61,270 nt of DNA from an uncultured Clostridia bacterium (GCA_944328445.1 CALVHO010000012.1:1-61270), one strand, 5' to 3'; shown: positions 16,896-26,240, numbered from the stretch's first letter. Program-made: numbers and translations. Notes: generated by a model not told the origin, from the letters alone.

Positions 16896-18548
16896 ATGCC
16901 AGCAAAATCGAAAGCAGACCGCAAGGAAAATTCCGCCGAGGTGAAGGCCGCGGCCGTCGCCGAAGAAGTGAAAGAGGAGATCAAAGAGGAAAAGCCCGCC
17001 GAAAAGGCGCCCGTCAAAAAGCCCCGCGCCCCGCGCGTCGCCAAAAAACCCGCCGAAGCGGCAGGGGAGGCCGCGCCCGCGGCACAGGCCGAGGCGGAGC
17101 AGGCTCCCGTCATCACCGTCGTTCCCAAAAAGAAGATCCTTTTTGTCGCCTCCGAGGCCACGCCATTCATCGCCACGGGCGGGCTTGCGGAAGTGATCGG
17201 CTCCCTGTCCAAGGCCATCGCCGCCAACGACGAATTTGACGTGCGCGTCGTCATCCCGCTGTATTCCGACATCCCTTGGGATTACCGCAGCAAATTCAAG
17301 TACCTCGGCAACATCTTCGTGCCGCTGGCCTGGCGCAACCAGTATTGCGGCATTTTCAGCTACGAGGCCAACAACGTCACCTTCTATTTCATCGACAACG
17401 AATACTACTTCAAGCGCCCCGGCTGCTACGGCTACTACGACGACGGCGAACGCTTCGCCTTCTTCTGCCGCAGCGTCATGGAGATCATGCCGTTTTTGAA
17501 CTTCTATCCCGAGATCCTGCATTGCCACGACTGGCAGGCGGCACTGTCGGCCATCTATTTGAAGACCATCTACTGCTTCCGCCCCGAATACCAGTTCACG
17601 CGCGCCCTGTTCACCATCCACAACATCGAATACCAGGGCAAATACTCGCTGGATATCCTCGAAGACCTGTTCGGCATCTCCAACAGCTGGAAGTACCTGC
17701 TCGAATACAACAAGTGCATCAACCTCATGAAGGCGGCCATCGAATGCAGCGAAAAGTTTTCGACGGTCAGCCCGCACTATGCCTTTGAGATCAAAAACCC
17801 GTACTATGCGCACGGGCTCGATCCCATCATCCGCCGCAACGAATTCAAACTGTTCGGCATCCTGAACGGCATCGACGTCGACGCTTACGACCCCGCCACC
17901 GACAAGGCCATCTTCGCCAATTACAGCGCAGACAACATCGCGCCCAAGGCGGTGTGCAAGGAAGAGTTGCAAAAGATGTTCAACCTGCCCGTCAAGCCGA
18001 ATACGCCCGTCATCGCCATCATCTCCCGCCTCGTCGCGCACAAGGGGCTCGACCTCGTGCGCACCGTCATCGAGGAGGTATTGCGGCAGGACGTTCAGGT
18101 GATAATCCTGGGCAAGGGCGATTCTTCGTACGAAAACTATTTCAGCGACCTTGCGCGCCACTATGTGGGGAAGATGGTCACGGTCATCGCCTTCAATCCC
18201 GACCTTTCGAGGAAGATCTACGCGGGCGCGGACCTGTTCCTGATGCCGTCCAAATCGGAGCCGTGCGGGCTTTCGCAGATGATCGCCAGCCGCTACGGCA
18301 CCGTGCCCATCGTCCGCGAGACGGGCGGGCTGTACGACAGCATCAAACCCGTCGGCAACGGCGGCAACGGCTTTACCTTTGCCGATTACAACGCATACGA
18401 TATGCTGTATGTGATCCGTGAAGCCATCAACTGCTATTACAACAAAGATTTCTGGCCCGAACTCGTCAAGCGGGTGATGTCCGTCGATTTCAGCTGGCAG
18501 CGTTCGGCCAAAGATTATGAAAAAGTGTATGGGGAAATGTTGAAATAA
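16896..18548 (+). CDS. glgA: glycogen synthase (GT5) with charged N-terminal extension
   Basis: 550 residues. Extends alpha-1,4-glucan from ADP-glucose. The GT5 core starts around residue 80 with KKKILFVASEATPF; the glycine-rich loop is ATGGLAEVIGSL in place of KTGGL. The C-terminal domain has SRLVAHKGLDLV and the nucleotide-sugar site SKSEPCGLSQM. The first 79 residues are a Lys/Glu/Ala/Pro-rich, presumably disordered tail that most GlgA proteins lack. GGGGG precedes ATG 16896. Length would be about 470 without the tail, normal for the family. Confidence 0.94.
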   Translation: MPAKSKADRKENSAEVKAAAVAEEVKEEIKEEKPAEKAPVKKPRAPRVAKKPAEAAGEAAPAAQAEAEQAPVITVVPKKKILFVASEATPFIATGGLAEVIGSLSKAIAANDEFDVRVVIPLYSDIPWDYRSKFKYLGNIFVPLAWRNQYCGIFSYEANNVTFYFIDNEYYFKRPGCYGYYDDGERFAFFCRSVMEIMPFLNFYPEILHCHDWQAALSAIYLKTIYCFRPEYQFTRALFTIHNIEYQGKYSLDILEDLFGISNSWKYLLEYNKCINLMKAAIECSEKFSTVSPHYAFEIKNPYYAHGLDPIIRRNEFKLFGILNGIDVDAYDPATDKAIFANYSADNIAPKAVCKEELQKMFNLPVKPNTPVIAIISRLVAHKGLDLVRTVIEEVLRQDVQVIILGKGDSSYENYFSDLARHYVGKMVTVIAFNPDLSRKIYAGADLFLMPSKSEPCGLSQMIASRYGTVPIVRETGGLYDSIKPVGNGGNGFTFADYNAYDMLYVIREAINCYYNKDFWPELVKRVMSVDFSWQRSAKDYEKVYGEMLK

Positions 18549-18567
18549 TTTAACTCAGGAGTCGTAT

Positions 18568-20997
18568 ATGAACAATGCGAAAAGTGTTACCGACAAGGAA
18601 GTGCAACAGCTGATCGCAGGGAAATTGTCCCGCTACTTCGGCGTCACGCCGAAGGAAGCCTCGGTCGACCAGGTCTACAAGGCCGTCGTGATGAGCGTGC
18701 GGGACATCCTGCTCGAAAAGCGTCAGCAATTCCACAAGGTAACGAAGAGCAAAAAGGGCAAGCGCGTGTACTACCTGTGCATGGAATTTTTGCTCGGCAG
18801 GTCACTCAAAAACAACATCTACAATCTCGGGTTGGGCGAAGCTTATGCAACGGCATTAAAAAATTTCGGGCTGACTTTGGAAGATCTGTATGAGCAGGAA
18901 CCCGACGCGGGGCTTGGCAACGGCGGGCTCGGCAGGCTCGCCGCCTGCTTTATGGACGCGCTGGCGACGGGCAACTATCCCGCGATGGGGTATTCCATCC
19001 GCTACGACTACGGCCTGTTCAAGCAAAAGATCGTGGACGGCTGGCAGACGGAACTGCCCGACGTGTGGCTTCCCGGCGGGGAAGTGTGGCTGACGCAGCG
19101 CAGCGATAAGTCCTGCATCGTCAAGTTCGACGGCTGGGTGCACGAAGAATGGTCCGAAAACGGCCTCAAAGTCACCTACGGCGGCTACAAGGAAGTGGAA
19201 GCCATCGCCTATGACATGATGATCTCGGGCAAGGACAGCGACGCCGTCTCCGTGCTCCGCCTCTGGCGCGCGCGGAACATCTCCAAGTTCGACATGAAGC
19301 TGTTCTCGCAGGGAGATTACATCCGCTCCATGCAGGCGGAAAACGAGGCCGAGGTCATTTCCAAGGTCCTGTATCCCGCGGATGACCATTACGAGGGCAA
19401 GTCTCTGCGCCTCAAACAGCAGTACTTCCTCGTTTCCGCGTCCCTGCAAAACATCATCAACGACCACAAGCACCGCTACGGGCCGCTCTCGCTGCTGCCC
19501 CAGCAGGCCGCCATCCACATCAACGACACCCATCCCGCGCTGGCCATTCCCGAGCTCATGCGCCTTCTGATGGATGAAAACGGCTTCACTTGGGACGATG
19601 CCTGGAACATCGTCACGGCGACCTTTGCCTACACCAACCACACGGTCATGGCCGAAGCGCTCGAAACGTGGCAGGAAGACCTCATCGCCCGCCGTTTGCC
19701 GCGCATCCACATGATCATCAAGGAGATCAACAGGCGTTTCTGCAACGACCTTTGGGAGCGCTTCCCCGGGCAGCACAAGTTCATCGACGGCCTTTCCATC
19801 ATCTCGAACGGCCAGATCAAGATGGCGAATTTGTCCGTGATCGGCTCGCACAAGGTCAACGGCGTCTCGGCGCTGCACAGCGACATCATCAAAAACAGCA
19901 TCTTCAACGGCTTTTACCAGCTTTGGCCGGATAAGTTCACCAACGTGACCAACGGCATCGCGCACCGCCGCTGGCTGTGCCAGTCCAACCCCGAGCTCTG
20001 CGAGCTGCTTTGCGACTGCATCGGCGACGGGTTCGTCAAGAACGCAGCCGAGCTTTCCAAGTTCAAAAAATTCGCCTCCGACAAGAGCGTGTTGAAGCGC
20101 CTTGCCGAGATCAAGCAGATCAAGAAGCAGCAGTTCGCCGATTACGCCTTCAAAAAACAGGGCTTGGTGATCGATCCGTCCACCTGCTTCGACGTTCAGG
20201 CCAAGCGCATGCACGAATACAAGCGCCAGCTCCTCAACGTCATGAACATCGTCTCGCTGTATTCCGACCTGTTGGATAACCCCGACGCCGTCGTCGCGCC
20301 GCAGACCTTCATCTTCGGCGCCAAGGCGGCCTCGGGATATACGATGGCCAAGCAGATCATCAAGCTCATCTGCTACCTCGCCGAGGACATCAAAAAACAC
20401 CCGAAGATCCATGAAAAGCTCAACGTCGTGTACATGGAGGACTACAACGTCACCATGGCCGAGAAGCTCATGCCCGCCAGCGAAGTGAGCGAACAGATCT
20501 CTTTGGCAGGCAAGGAAGCGAGCGGCACCGGCAACATGAAGTTCATGATCAACGGCGCACTGACCATCGGCACGCTGGACGGCGCGAACGTGGAAATGAG
20601 CGAGGCCGTCGGGCTCGACAACATCTTCATCTTCGGCCTGCGCGCGGACGAGGTGGAAGACGTCTGGAACAAGGGCTACAATTCCAGCCAGCACTACAAC
20701 AAAAACGACCGCCTGCGCCGCGTGATCGAGGCGCTGATCCGCGGGTACAACGGCGAATCGTTCGCGAACATGGCCAACTACCTGCTGACGGGCACCCCCG
20801 TGGCCGATCCGTACATGTGCATGGCCGACTTCGAGTCGTACACCGCGACGCAAAAGCAGGTCAAGGCACTGTACGCGAACGAGAAAGAGCGCTGGGCCAA
20901 GATGTCCTTGCAGAACATCGCCGCGAGCGGCATCTTCTCGGCCGACCGCAGCATCAAGGAATACGCGGCCAACATCTGGAATCTGAAATCACTTTAA
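18568..20997 (+). CDS. glgP: glycogen/alpha-glucan phosphorylase
   Basis: 809 residues (GT35). Releases glucose-1-phosphate from alpha-1,4-glucan ends using phosphate and PLP. Motifs include YLCMEFLLGRSLKNN, the active-site loop PDAGLGNGGLGRLAACF, and the PLP site EASGTGNMKFMING with Lys658. Length is typical. AGGAG sits upstream of ATG 18568, 19 nt after glgA, so it belongs to the glycogen operon and provides degradation alongside synthesis. Confidence 0.96.
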   Translation: MNNAKSVTDKEVQQLIAGKLSRYFGVTPKEASVDQVYKAVVMSVRDILLEKRQQFHKVTKSKKGKRVYYLCMEFLLGRSLKNNIYNLGLGEAYATALKNFGLTLEDLYEQEPDAGLGNGGLGRLAACFMDALATGNYPAMGYSIRYDYGLFKQKIVDGWQTELPDVWLPGGEVWLTQRSDKSCIVKFDGWVHEEWSENGLKVTYGGYKEVEAIAYDMMISGKDSDAVSVLRLWRARNISKFDMKLFSQGDYIRSMQAENEAEVISKVLYPADDHYEGKSLRLKQQYFLVSASLQNIINDHKHRYGPLSLLPQQAAIHINDTHPALAIPELMRLLMDENGFTWDDAWNIVTATFAYTNHTVMAEALETWQEDLIARRLPRIHMIIKEINRRFCNDLWERFPGQHKFIDGLSIISNGQIKMANLSVIGSHKVNGVSALHSDIIKNSIFNGFYQLWPDKFTNVTNGIAHRRWLCQSNPELCELLCDCIGDGFVKNAAELSKFKKFASDKSVLKRLAEIKQIKKQQFADYAFKKQGLVIDPSTCFDVQAKRMHEYKRQLLNVMNIVSLYSDLLDNPDAVVAPQTFIFGAKAASGYTMAKQIIKLICYLAEDIKKHPKIHEKLNVVYMEDYNVTMAEKLMPASEVSEQISLAGKEASGTGNMKFMINGALTIGTLDGANVEMSEAVGLDNIFIFGLRADEVEDVWNKGYNSSQHYNKNDRLRRVIEALIRGYNGESFANMANYLLTGTPVADPYMCMADFESYTATQKQVKALYANEKERWAKMSLQNIAASGIFSADRSIKEYAANIWNLKSL

Positions 20998-21019
20998 GAA
21001 GACACGCATTCGGTAGGTT

Positions 21020-22837
21020 ATGGAAATTTACTATAATCCCTTGGACACGCGCTGCAAAAGCATCATTGGCGGGATTAAGCAAAAAGATGTTTTGACCTTC
21101 CGCGTTTACGGCGCGGCAGGGGATAACGAGGCAGAGCCCTGCTTCTTCGTCTTTCACAAAGACGAAGAAGCAGCTCAATTTTTGCATATGACCGGAACGG
21201 AGGACGGCTGGCAGCTGGAATTGCAGCTGCCCGAGCCCGGCCTTTACTTTTACCATTTCCGCTTCGGCAACCGCGCCGCGGGAGCGGGCAAGTTCCGCAA
21301 CCTCGAATTTTCCGAACACATTACCGAATACCAGATCCTCGTCTCGGACGACGACTTTTGCACGCCCGACTGGTTCAAGGGCGGGATCATGTACCAGATC
21401 TTTCCCGACCGCTTTTACCGCAGCGGCGACGCCGCGGTCGAAGAGGGGAAGTGGCTGCACGAGAGCTGGAACGAGGCGCCCGTGTTCCGCCCCAACGAGC
21501 GGGGAAAGGTGCTGAACAACGACTTTTTCGGCGGGAACCTGCGCGGCATTTGTGAAAAGCTCGATTACTTGCAGTCCCTGCACGTGACGGTCTTATACCT
21601 GAACCCGATCTTCCGCGCCTATTCCAACCACCGCTACGACACGGGCGACTACAAGCAGATCGACCCCTTGCTCGGCACGGAAGAAGATTTTGCGGCGCTC
21701 GTGGAAGAGTGCGGCAAGCGCGGCATGCGCATCATCCTCGACGGCGTTTTCAACCACACGGGTGACGACAGCCGTTACTTCAACAAATACGGCCGCTACG
21801 ACGAAGTGGGGGCGTACCAATCGAAAAATTCCAAGTATTACGCCTGGTACAGCTTCAAACAATACCCGGACAAATACGCGAGCTGGTGGGGGATCGACAC
21901 TCTCCCCGCCGTCAACGAATTCTGCCCGTCCTACATCGACTTCATCACGGGCCAAGGCGGCGTGTTGCAGTACTGGATGAAATATCCCATCGGCGGGTAC
22001 CGTCTCGACGTGGCGGACGAGCTGCCCGATGAGTTCATCGTCCGCATCCGCGGCGCCGTCAAGGAAAAGGATCCCGACGCGCTCGTGCTCGGCGAGGTCT
22101 GGGAGGATGCGTCCAACAAGATCGCGTACAGCCGCCGCCGCAAATACTTCCAGGGCAAAGAGTTGGACAGCGTCATGAACTATCCCATCAAGGACGCCAT
22201 CATCAATTTTTTGACCTCGAACGATTCGACCATGTTCCGCCAGACGGTGGCAACCCTTCGGGACAATTATCCCAAATGCGTGCTCGATTCTTTGATGAAC
22301 ATCCTCGGCACGCACGACACCGTCCGCATCCTGACCGCGCTCGGCGGCGTATACGTCTACGACAAGGAGGCGATGAGCCGCACCTGCCTTAGCGCCGAGC
22401 GGCGCGCCGAAGCCAAAGATTTGTTGAAGGCCGCCACCGTTTTGCTCTTTACCGTCTTCGGGGTTCCTTGCATCTATTACGGGGACGAGATCGGCATGGA
22501 AGGGTACTCCGATCCCTTTTGCCGCTTTCCCTTCGCCTGGGACAACATGGACGAAGAGATCTTGTCCCATTACCGTAAGCTCGCCGCGTTCCGCGCCGCG
22601 CACGACGTGTTTGCGGACAGCGAATACAAGGAATTGTATGCCGACGAAAACTGCATCGTGTTCGAGCGGCGGAAGGGGAAGGACGTCGCCGTGGCGTACG
22701 TAAACCGCGGCCACAACAAATTCGACCTCCGCTTCGACGGCGTTCTCTATGACCCGCTGCGCGGAGAAGGGTATTGCGGAAAATACACGATAATGCCGTT
22801 TTCAGCCTCTGTTTTAGGCAATAATGAGATAATTTGA
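21020..22837 (+). CDS. GH13 alpha-glycosidase (neopullulanase/cyclomaltodextrinase-like)
   Basis: 605 residues, no signal peptide, so probably cytoplasmic. An N-terminal beta domain (about 1-115) of the type found in neopullulanase-like enzymes precedes the barrel that starts WFKGGIMYQIFPDRFYRSG. The four GH13 regions are present: DGVFNHTG, GYRLDVADE with nucleophile Asp330, LGEVWEDA with acid Glu359, and LGTHDTVR with Asp433. It probably hydrolyses maltodextrins or trims glycogen branches; exact specificity cannot be read. It is the last gene of the glycogen operon, 22 nt after glgP. Confidence 0.88.
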   Translation: MEIYYNPLDTRCKSIIGGIKQKDVLTFRVYGAAGDNEAEPCFFVFHKDEEAAQFLHMTGTEDGWQLELQLPEPGLYFYHFRFGNRAAGAGKFRNLEFSEHITEYQILVSDDDFCTPDWFKGGIMYQIFPDRFYRSGDAAVEEGKWLHESWNEAPVFRPNERGKVLNNDFFGGNLRGICEKLDYLQSLHVTVLYLNPIFRAYSNHRYDTGDYKQIDPLLGTEEDFAALVEECGKRGMRIILDGVFNHTGDDSRYFNKYGRYDEVGAYQSKNSKYYAWYSFKQYPDKYASWWGIDTLPAVNEFCPSYIDFITGQGGVLQYWMKYPIGGYRLDVADELPDEFIVRIRGAVKEKDPDALVLGEVWEDASNKIAYSRRRKYFQGKELDSVMNYPIKDAIINFLTSNDSTMFRQTVATLRDNYPKCVLDSLMNILGTHDTVRILTALGGVYVYDKEAMSRTCLSAERRAEAKDLLKAATVLLFTVFGVPCIYYGDEIGMEGYSDPFCRFPFAWDNMDEEILSHYRKLAAFRAAHDVFADSEYKELYADENCIVFERRKGKDVAVAYVNRGHNKFDLRFDGVLYDPLRGEGYCGKYTIMPFSASVLGNNEII

Positions 22838-22840
22838 CCT

Positions 22841-22874
22841 GTTTGCATAGTACTACGCCAGACATAATTCGCAT
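22841..22874 (+). repeat. 34-bp direct repeat, copy 1
   Basis: Begins GTTTGCATAGTACTACGCCA. It matches copy 2 at 25660-25693 at 28 of 34 positions, same orientation. Here the 3' half doubles as the left arm of the glycogen-operon terminator. Confidence 0.7.
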
Positions 22875-22896
22875 GTCTGGCGGCTTTCGCTTTTTT
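22856..22896 (+). terminator. terminator of the glycogen operon
   Basis: A perfect 10-bp stem, CGCCAGACAT (22856-22865) and ATGTCTGGCG (22873-22882), with a 7-nt loop, then GCTTTCGCTTTTTT. Confidence 0.8.
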
Positions 22897-22909
22897 GGTG
22901 TGAAATTGT

Positions 22910-23800
22910 ATGCGTAAACTATTTTTCGCCTTGTGCGCGCTTTTGTCCGCCGCGACTCTGTTCGCGGCCGCAGCCTGCGGCACGACGGGCAACAGACAAA
23001 CAAAAGTGTATCTGAATTGCGCCACGGCAGACGGCGCGGCGGAGCTCGCTGCGGCGTCGTGCGTGAGCATCCTGTCTGGGACCGTCGATCCGTCCTCGCG
23101 CGTTCTAAAATACGAATATTTTTCGGGCGTGATCGTCGACAGCGCGGGGTGCGTGCTCACGACGGCGGACGCGGCCGCGCAGGACGGCGGCGAGCGCTCG
23201 TTCGTCTACGCCGTATTGCCCGAACTGTACGGGAACAAGGCGACGTACCGCCTGGACGTCGTGGCGTACGACGGCGGCGCGGGGCTGGCGGTGCTGCGCT
23301 TCCGCGACGCAATATATCATTATACCGATGAACAGCACACCGCCGCGGCGGAGGGCTTTCCCATCTGGGCGTGCCTGCGCGATGCATCCGTCACCGTCGG
23401 CGAAAAGTGCCTTTCGGCGGGCAACTCGCTCGGGGCTTTGTTCAATGCGGCAAATTCTTTGCAATCGGCGGCCGCCTATGTGCAGCCTGCTTTGACGGGC
23501 GGGATCGTCAGCGCCGAAGGCGGCGATTTCGGCGCGGCCGCGTACGGCGGCACGCAGTATCCGTATTACACCGTCTCCGCTCCCGTCGGCCCGGAAATGC
23601 TCGGCGGCGGCGTGTTCGATGCCGACGGCTACCTGATCGGCCTGGCGGCGCACAAACTGTACTCGCCCGACGGCGACGCCATTGCGCGGCTGAGCCTCGT
23701 TCACGGCGTGCCGCTGCTGACCACTTTTCTCGACGGCGTCTCCGCGGCGAAACAGACCGTCATCCCGTACACGATCGCATCCGATGAGGTGAATGCATGA
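22910..23800 (+). CDS. lipoprotein with a catalytically dead trypsin-like domain
   Basis: 296 residues. The signal peptide ends at a lipobox (TLFAAAAC, Cys23). The rest aligns by pattern with HtrA/S1C-type proteases: a VIVDSAGCVLTTADA segment where LTNxHV is expected, and a GGGVFDADGYLIGL segment where GNSGGPLFD is expected. All three triad positions are lost (Asp87 for His, Gly125 for Asp, Leu231 for Ser), so it should not be proteolytic. It overlaps the next gene by 4 nt (ATGA), implying coupled synthesis. A binding or regulatory role is inference only. Confidence 0.75.
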   Translation: MRKLFFALCALLSAATLFAAAACGTTGNRQTKVYLNCATADGAAELAAASCVSILSGTVDPSSRVLKYEYFSGVIVDSAGCVLTTADAAAQDGGERSFVYAVLPELYGNKATYRLDVVAYDGGAGLAVLRFRDAIYHYTDEQHTAAAEGFPIWACLRDASVTVGEKCLSAGNSLGALFNAANSLQSAAAYVQPALTGGIVSAEGGDFGAAAYGGTQYPYYTVSAPVGPEMLGGGVFDADGYLIGLAAHKLYSPDGDAIARLSLVHGVPLLTTFLDGVSAAKQTVIPYTIASDEVNA

Positions 23801-25635
23801 AAAAGCGGTTCTTGCACGCGGCCGCGGCGTGGCTGCTGGCGGCAGTCGCCGCGCTGGCCGCAGGGTGCAGCTTATTTTACAGCGATCCGCAGTCCGCACC
23901 TTCGGAAGATTACGCGGGCAACGTTCACGAAACCGTCGATTATGACGGCGCCGCGGACACGGCTTTGACCGCGCTTTATGAAGCCGTCAGTCCGTCCGTC
24001 GTCTCGGTCACGTCCGAACTCTACGGAGAAAGCGGCGCGCGCGTCGGGACGGGGTTCATCGTCGACGCCGAACAAGGCCTGATCGTGACTTCGGCGTCGC
24101 TCGTCCGCCCGCGGCGCGAATGGCCGGGCATGTTCATTCGCGCCTCCGTCGAAGTCGGCTTTTTTGACGGCACGGCCTGCGGCGCCCGCGCCGTCTACAC
24201 GCAGCCCGGCAACGGCAGCAGCGTGCAAAACTCCGCAGACCTTCTTTTGTTGCAGGCAAAGGAAGCGCTGCCCGCGGGGGCCGCAGCCGTCAGCTTCGCG
24301 GATTTGGAAGCGCCCGTGTATGGCGAACCTTGTTTTTCGGTCGTAAGCGCACTCATCGGCGACGCGGGCGAACGGGCCTTTCTCCTGGACGACGGGCTCG
24401 TCACCAAGCCTTCCAACACGCACGCCACCGCCTTTTTGTTCGATGCCGAAGCGGGCGCCTTCGACGACGGTTCGCTCCCGTACCTGGTGCAGACCGACCT
24501 GACACGGCGCGAGGGCTGCGGCGGGGCGCCCGTCTTTGACATGCAGGGCAGGTTCATCGGCATGCAAAACGACTTCATCGCCACCGATACGCTGCAATAC
24601 GCGCAGAACGACCCGTTCGACCTGACCTTCGCCACGCCCGCGGCGGCCGTCGGCAGCTTTGTGCAAAGCTACGACGATACTTTCACGTTTTCCGTCGGCG
24701 ACGTGAACGCAGCCAGCGCCTTGTCCGAAACGTCCTCGCTCGTGAAGGCGGACGGCGGCACGGCCGCGGCGCTCTCGGCCCGCTACGAAGACTATTTCAT
24801 TGCCGACGCCTCGTCCGAACTCGTGTTCCGCGATCTCGGCAAAGCGCAGGAAACGGACGGCCTGGCTCAGCGCACCGCGCAAAACTTTTTGGAAGGGACC
24901 GTCAAGATCGTCTCCGTCGACGGCACGGGCGTATCGGAAGGGAGCGGGTTCGTCGTCGACCGCAGCGGCTATTTGCTGACCAACCTCCACGTCGTCAACA
25001 CGCGCACGGACGAAAACCAGAACAACGGCAACATGGCCAACGCCACCGTGGAGATCTCAAACAACGTATATTGCGCCTGGGAACGCGGCACTGTCACCGA
25101 CGGCGGCCGCAAAAAATTCGTGTTGGTGCCTTGCACCGTCGTCGCATACCAGGCCAAAGGCGATCTCGCCTTGCTCCGTCCGTCCGCGTCGTTTGCGCAC
25201 ATCGACGGCAGCGGGCAACAAAGATCCGACGGGCTGCCGCAAGCCTGCACACTCGCGTCGTCGCTGCCGTCGCTCGGCGAACCCGTGGCCGCGCTTGGCA
25301 ACGCTCTCGGTTACGGCGTCTGCGTGACGGCCGGGATCGTCTCGCAGTCGTCCATGCGCTATTACAACAGCGTGTACGGCTACGACCTGATCCAGACCGA
25401 CTGCCCGATCAACAGCGGCAACTCGGGCGGGCCGCTCTTTGACGCGGCGGGGCGCGTCGTCGGCATCAATACGCTCGGCATCGACAACGAGGGGTACGAC
25501 AATTACAGCTGGGCGATCCCTGCGGGCTTTGCCGCGGAATTCCTGCGCGCCGTCAACGCGCGCTCGACGGCCGTTACCGTGTACGACGCAACGTTTGCCG
25601 CAAGCGGCGAAACCGTGAACTTCACCGTGAAATAA
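23797..25635 (+). CDS. lipoprotein with tandem trypsin-like domains, one active and one dead
   Basis: 612 residues. Lipobox LAAGC with Cys24. Domain 1 (about 55-295) is trypsin-like but keeps only Asp148: His is replaced by Ser101 in IVTSASLV, and Ser by Gly242 in GCGGAPVFD. Domain 2 (about 360-590) has an intact triad: His398 in LLTNLHVV, Asp456 in KGDLALL, Ser543 in NSGNSGGPLFD, as in HtrA/DegP. No PDZ domain or transmembrane anchor is seen, unlike typical HtrA. The upstream gene supplies a third, fully dead domain. The product is probably a cell-surface protease complex; its target is unknown. Confidence 0.8.
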   Translation: MKKRFLHAAAAWLLAAVAALAAGCSLFYSDPQSAPSEDYAGNVHETVDYDGAADTALTALYEAVSPSVVSVTSELYGESGARVGTGFIVDAEQGLIVTSASLVRPRREWPGMFIRASVEVGFFDGTACGARAVYTQPGNGSSVQNSADLLLLQAKEALPAGAAAVSFADLEAPVYGEPCFSVVSALIGDAGERAFLLDDGLVTKPSNTHATAFLFDAEAGAFDDGSLPYLVQTDLTRREGCGGAPVFDMQGRFIGMQNDFIATDTLQYAQNDPFDLTFATPAAAVGSFVQSYDDTFTFSVGDVNAASALSETSSLVKADGGTAAALSARYEDYFIADASSELVFRDLGKAQETDGLAQRTAQNFLEGTVKIVSVDGTGVSEGSGFVVDRSGYLLTNLHVVNTRTDENQNNGNMANATVEISNNVYCAWERGTVTDGGRKKFVLVPCTVVAYQAKGDLALLRPSASFAHIDGSGQQRSDGLPQACTLASSLPSLGEPVAALGNALGYGVCVTAGIVSQSSMRYYNSVYGYDLIQTDCPINSGNSGGPLFDAAGRVVGINTLGIDNEGYDNYSWAIPAGFAAEFLRAVNARSTAVTVYDATFAASGETVNFTVK

Positions 25636-25659
25636 GATCTTTTGGCACACTTTTTCCCC

Positions 25660-25693
25660 GTTTGCACGGTACTATGTCAGACATAATATGCAT
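25660..25693 (+). repeat. 34-bp direct repeat, copy 2
   Basis: Begins GTTTGCACGGTACTATGTCA and matches copy 1 at 28 of 34 positions. It contains the palindrome ATGTCAGACAT (25674-25684) but lacks the right arm that makes copy 1 a terminator. It lies 25 nt after the protease stop. Confidence 0.7.
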
Positions 25694-26202
25694 TAAAACA
25701 ACCATGCATTGAAAGAAGCATACGCCCGTGCAGCAAATAGGACCGAGCGGGCGCGTTCTGCCGCTTGAAAATAAGCCATAGACCGTTCAAAAAAGCCGTT
25801 TGGACGCGCCGAGACAGAATTTTTACCCGAAATCGTGCAGCAGGCCGCACAAAATCGGCAAAAAACCGTTCAAAAACGGGGAATAGCGGCGTCAAAACAT
25901 ACTTGCACGATCGGGCATACGATGAAAGGCCGGTACAAACGCAAAATAATCGGCGGCAAAAAACAGCTTTCCGTACGGCACACAAAATGCAAAAGTACAG
26001 AAAACATCGTTGTGCAAATGATAAAGGCAATGTGTTGCTGTAAACAGGGCTTTCCCCTTTTATTTTGCCATATGAATGCGTAAAAGCCGTGTTTTACGCA
26101 GTGTTTTACGGATAGACTTGTGGCACCCACAAGCGCTCCCCTTCGTTTCACTCGGCCGTTTTATGCGGTTAAAAAATTATTTTGCGAAGTGATTTCATTT
26201 CC
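25694..26202. other. 509-bp stretch without a convincing gene
   Basis: More A-rich than its surroundings. Minus-strand frames of 117 and 93 residues are open here (25677-26030 and 25870-26151), rich in Cys, Phe and Arg, with no recognisable domain and no good ribosome binding site, so they are not called. A hairpin GCGTAAAA/TTTTACGC lies near 26077-26101, followed by a repeat of GTGTTTTACG. Confidence 0.5.
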
Positions 26203-26231
26203 TTGCCTATTTTGGCGCGCGACTGTATAAT
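26203..26231 (+). promoter_or_regulatory. promoter of recombinase-hflX
   Basis: TTGCCT (26203-26208), a 17-bp spacer and TATAAT (26226-26231). The predicted start point, about 26238, lies only some 3 nt before ATG 26241, leaving no room for a Shine-Dalgarno. Confidence 0.7.
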
Positions 26232-26240
26232 AAAGTTGCA

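Noticed and set aside
16896..18548. KTGGL to ATGGL change in GlgA as a sign of inactivity
   Set aside because: As I recall, clostridial glycogen synthases often have (A/S)GGL here, and the C-terminal sugar-nucleotide site is intact.
25677..26151. Minus-strand open frames of 117 and 93 residues in the intergenic region
   Set aside because: Cys/Arg/Phe-rich composition without a domain, no Shine-Dalgarno, and one of them ends within the 34-bp repeat; more likely chance frames.
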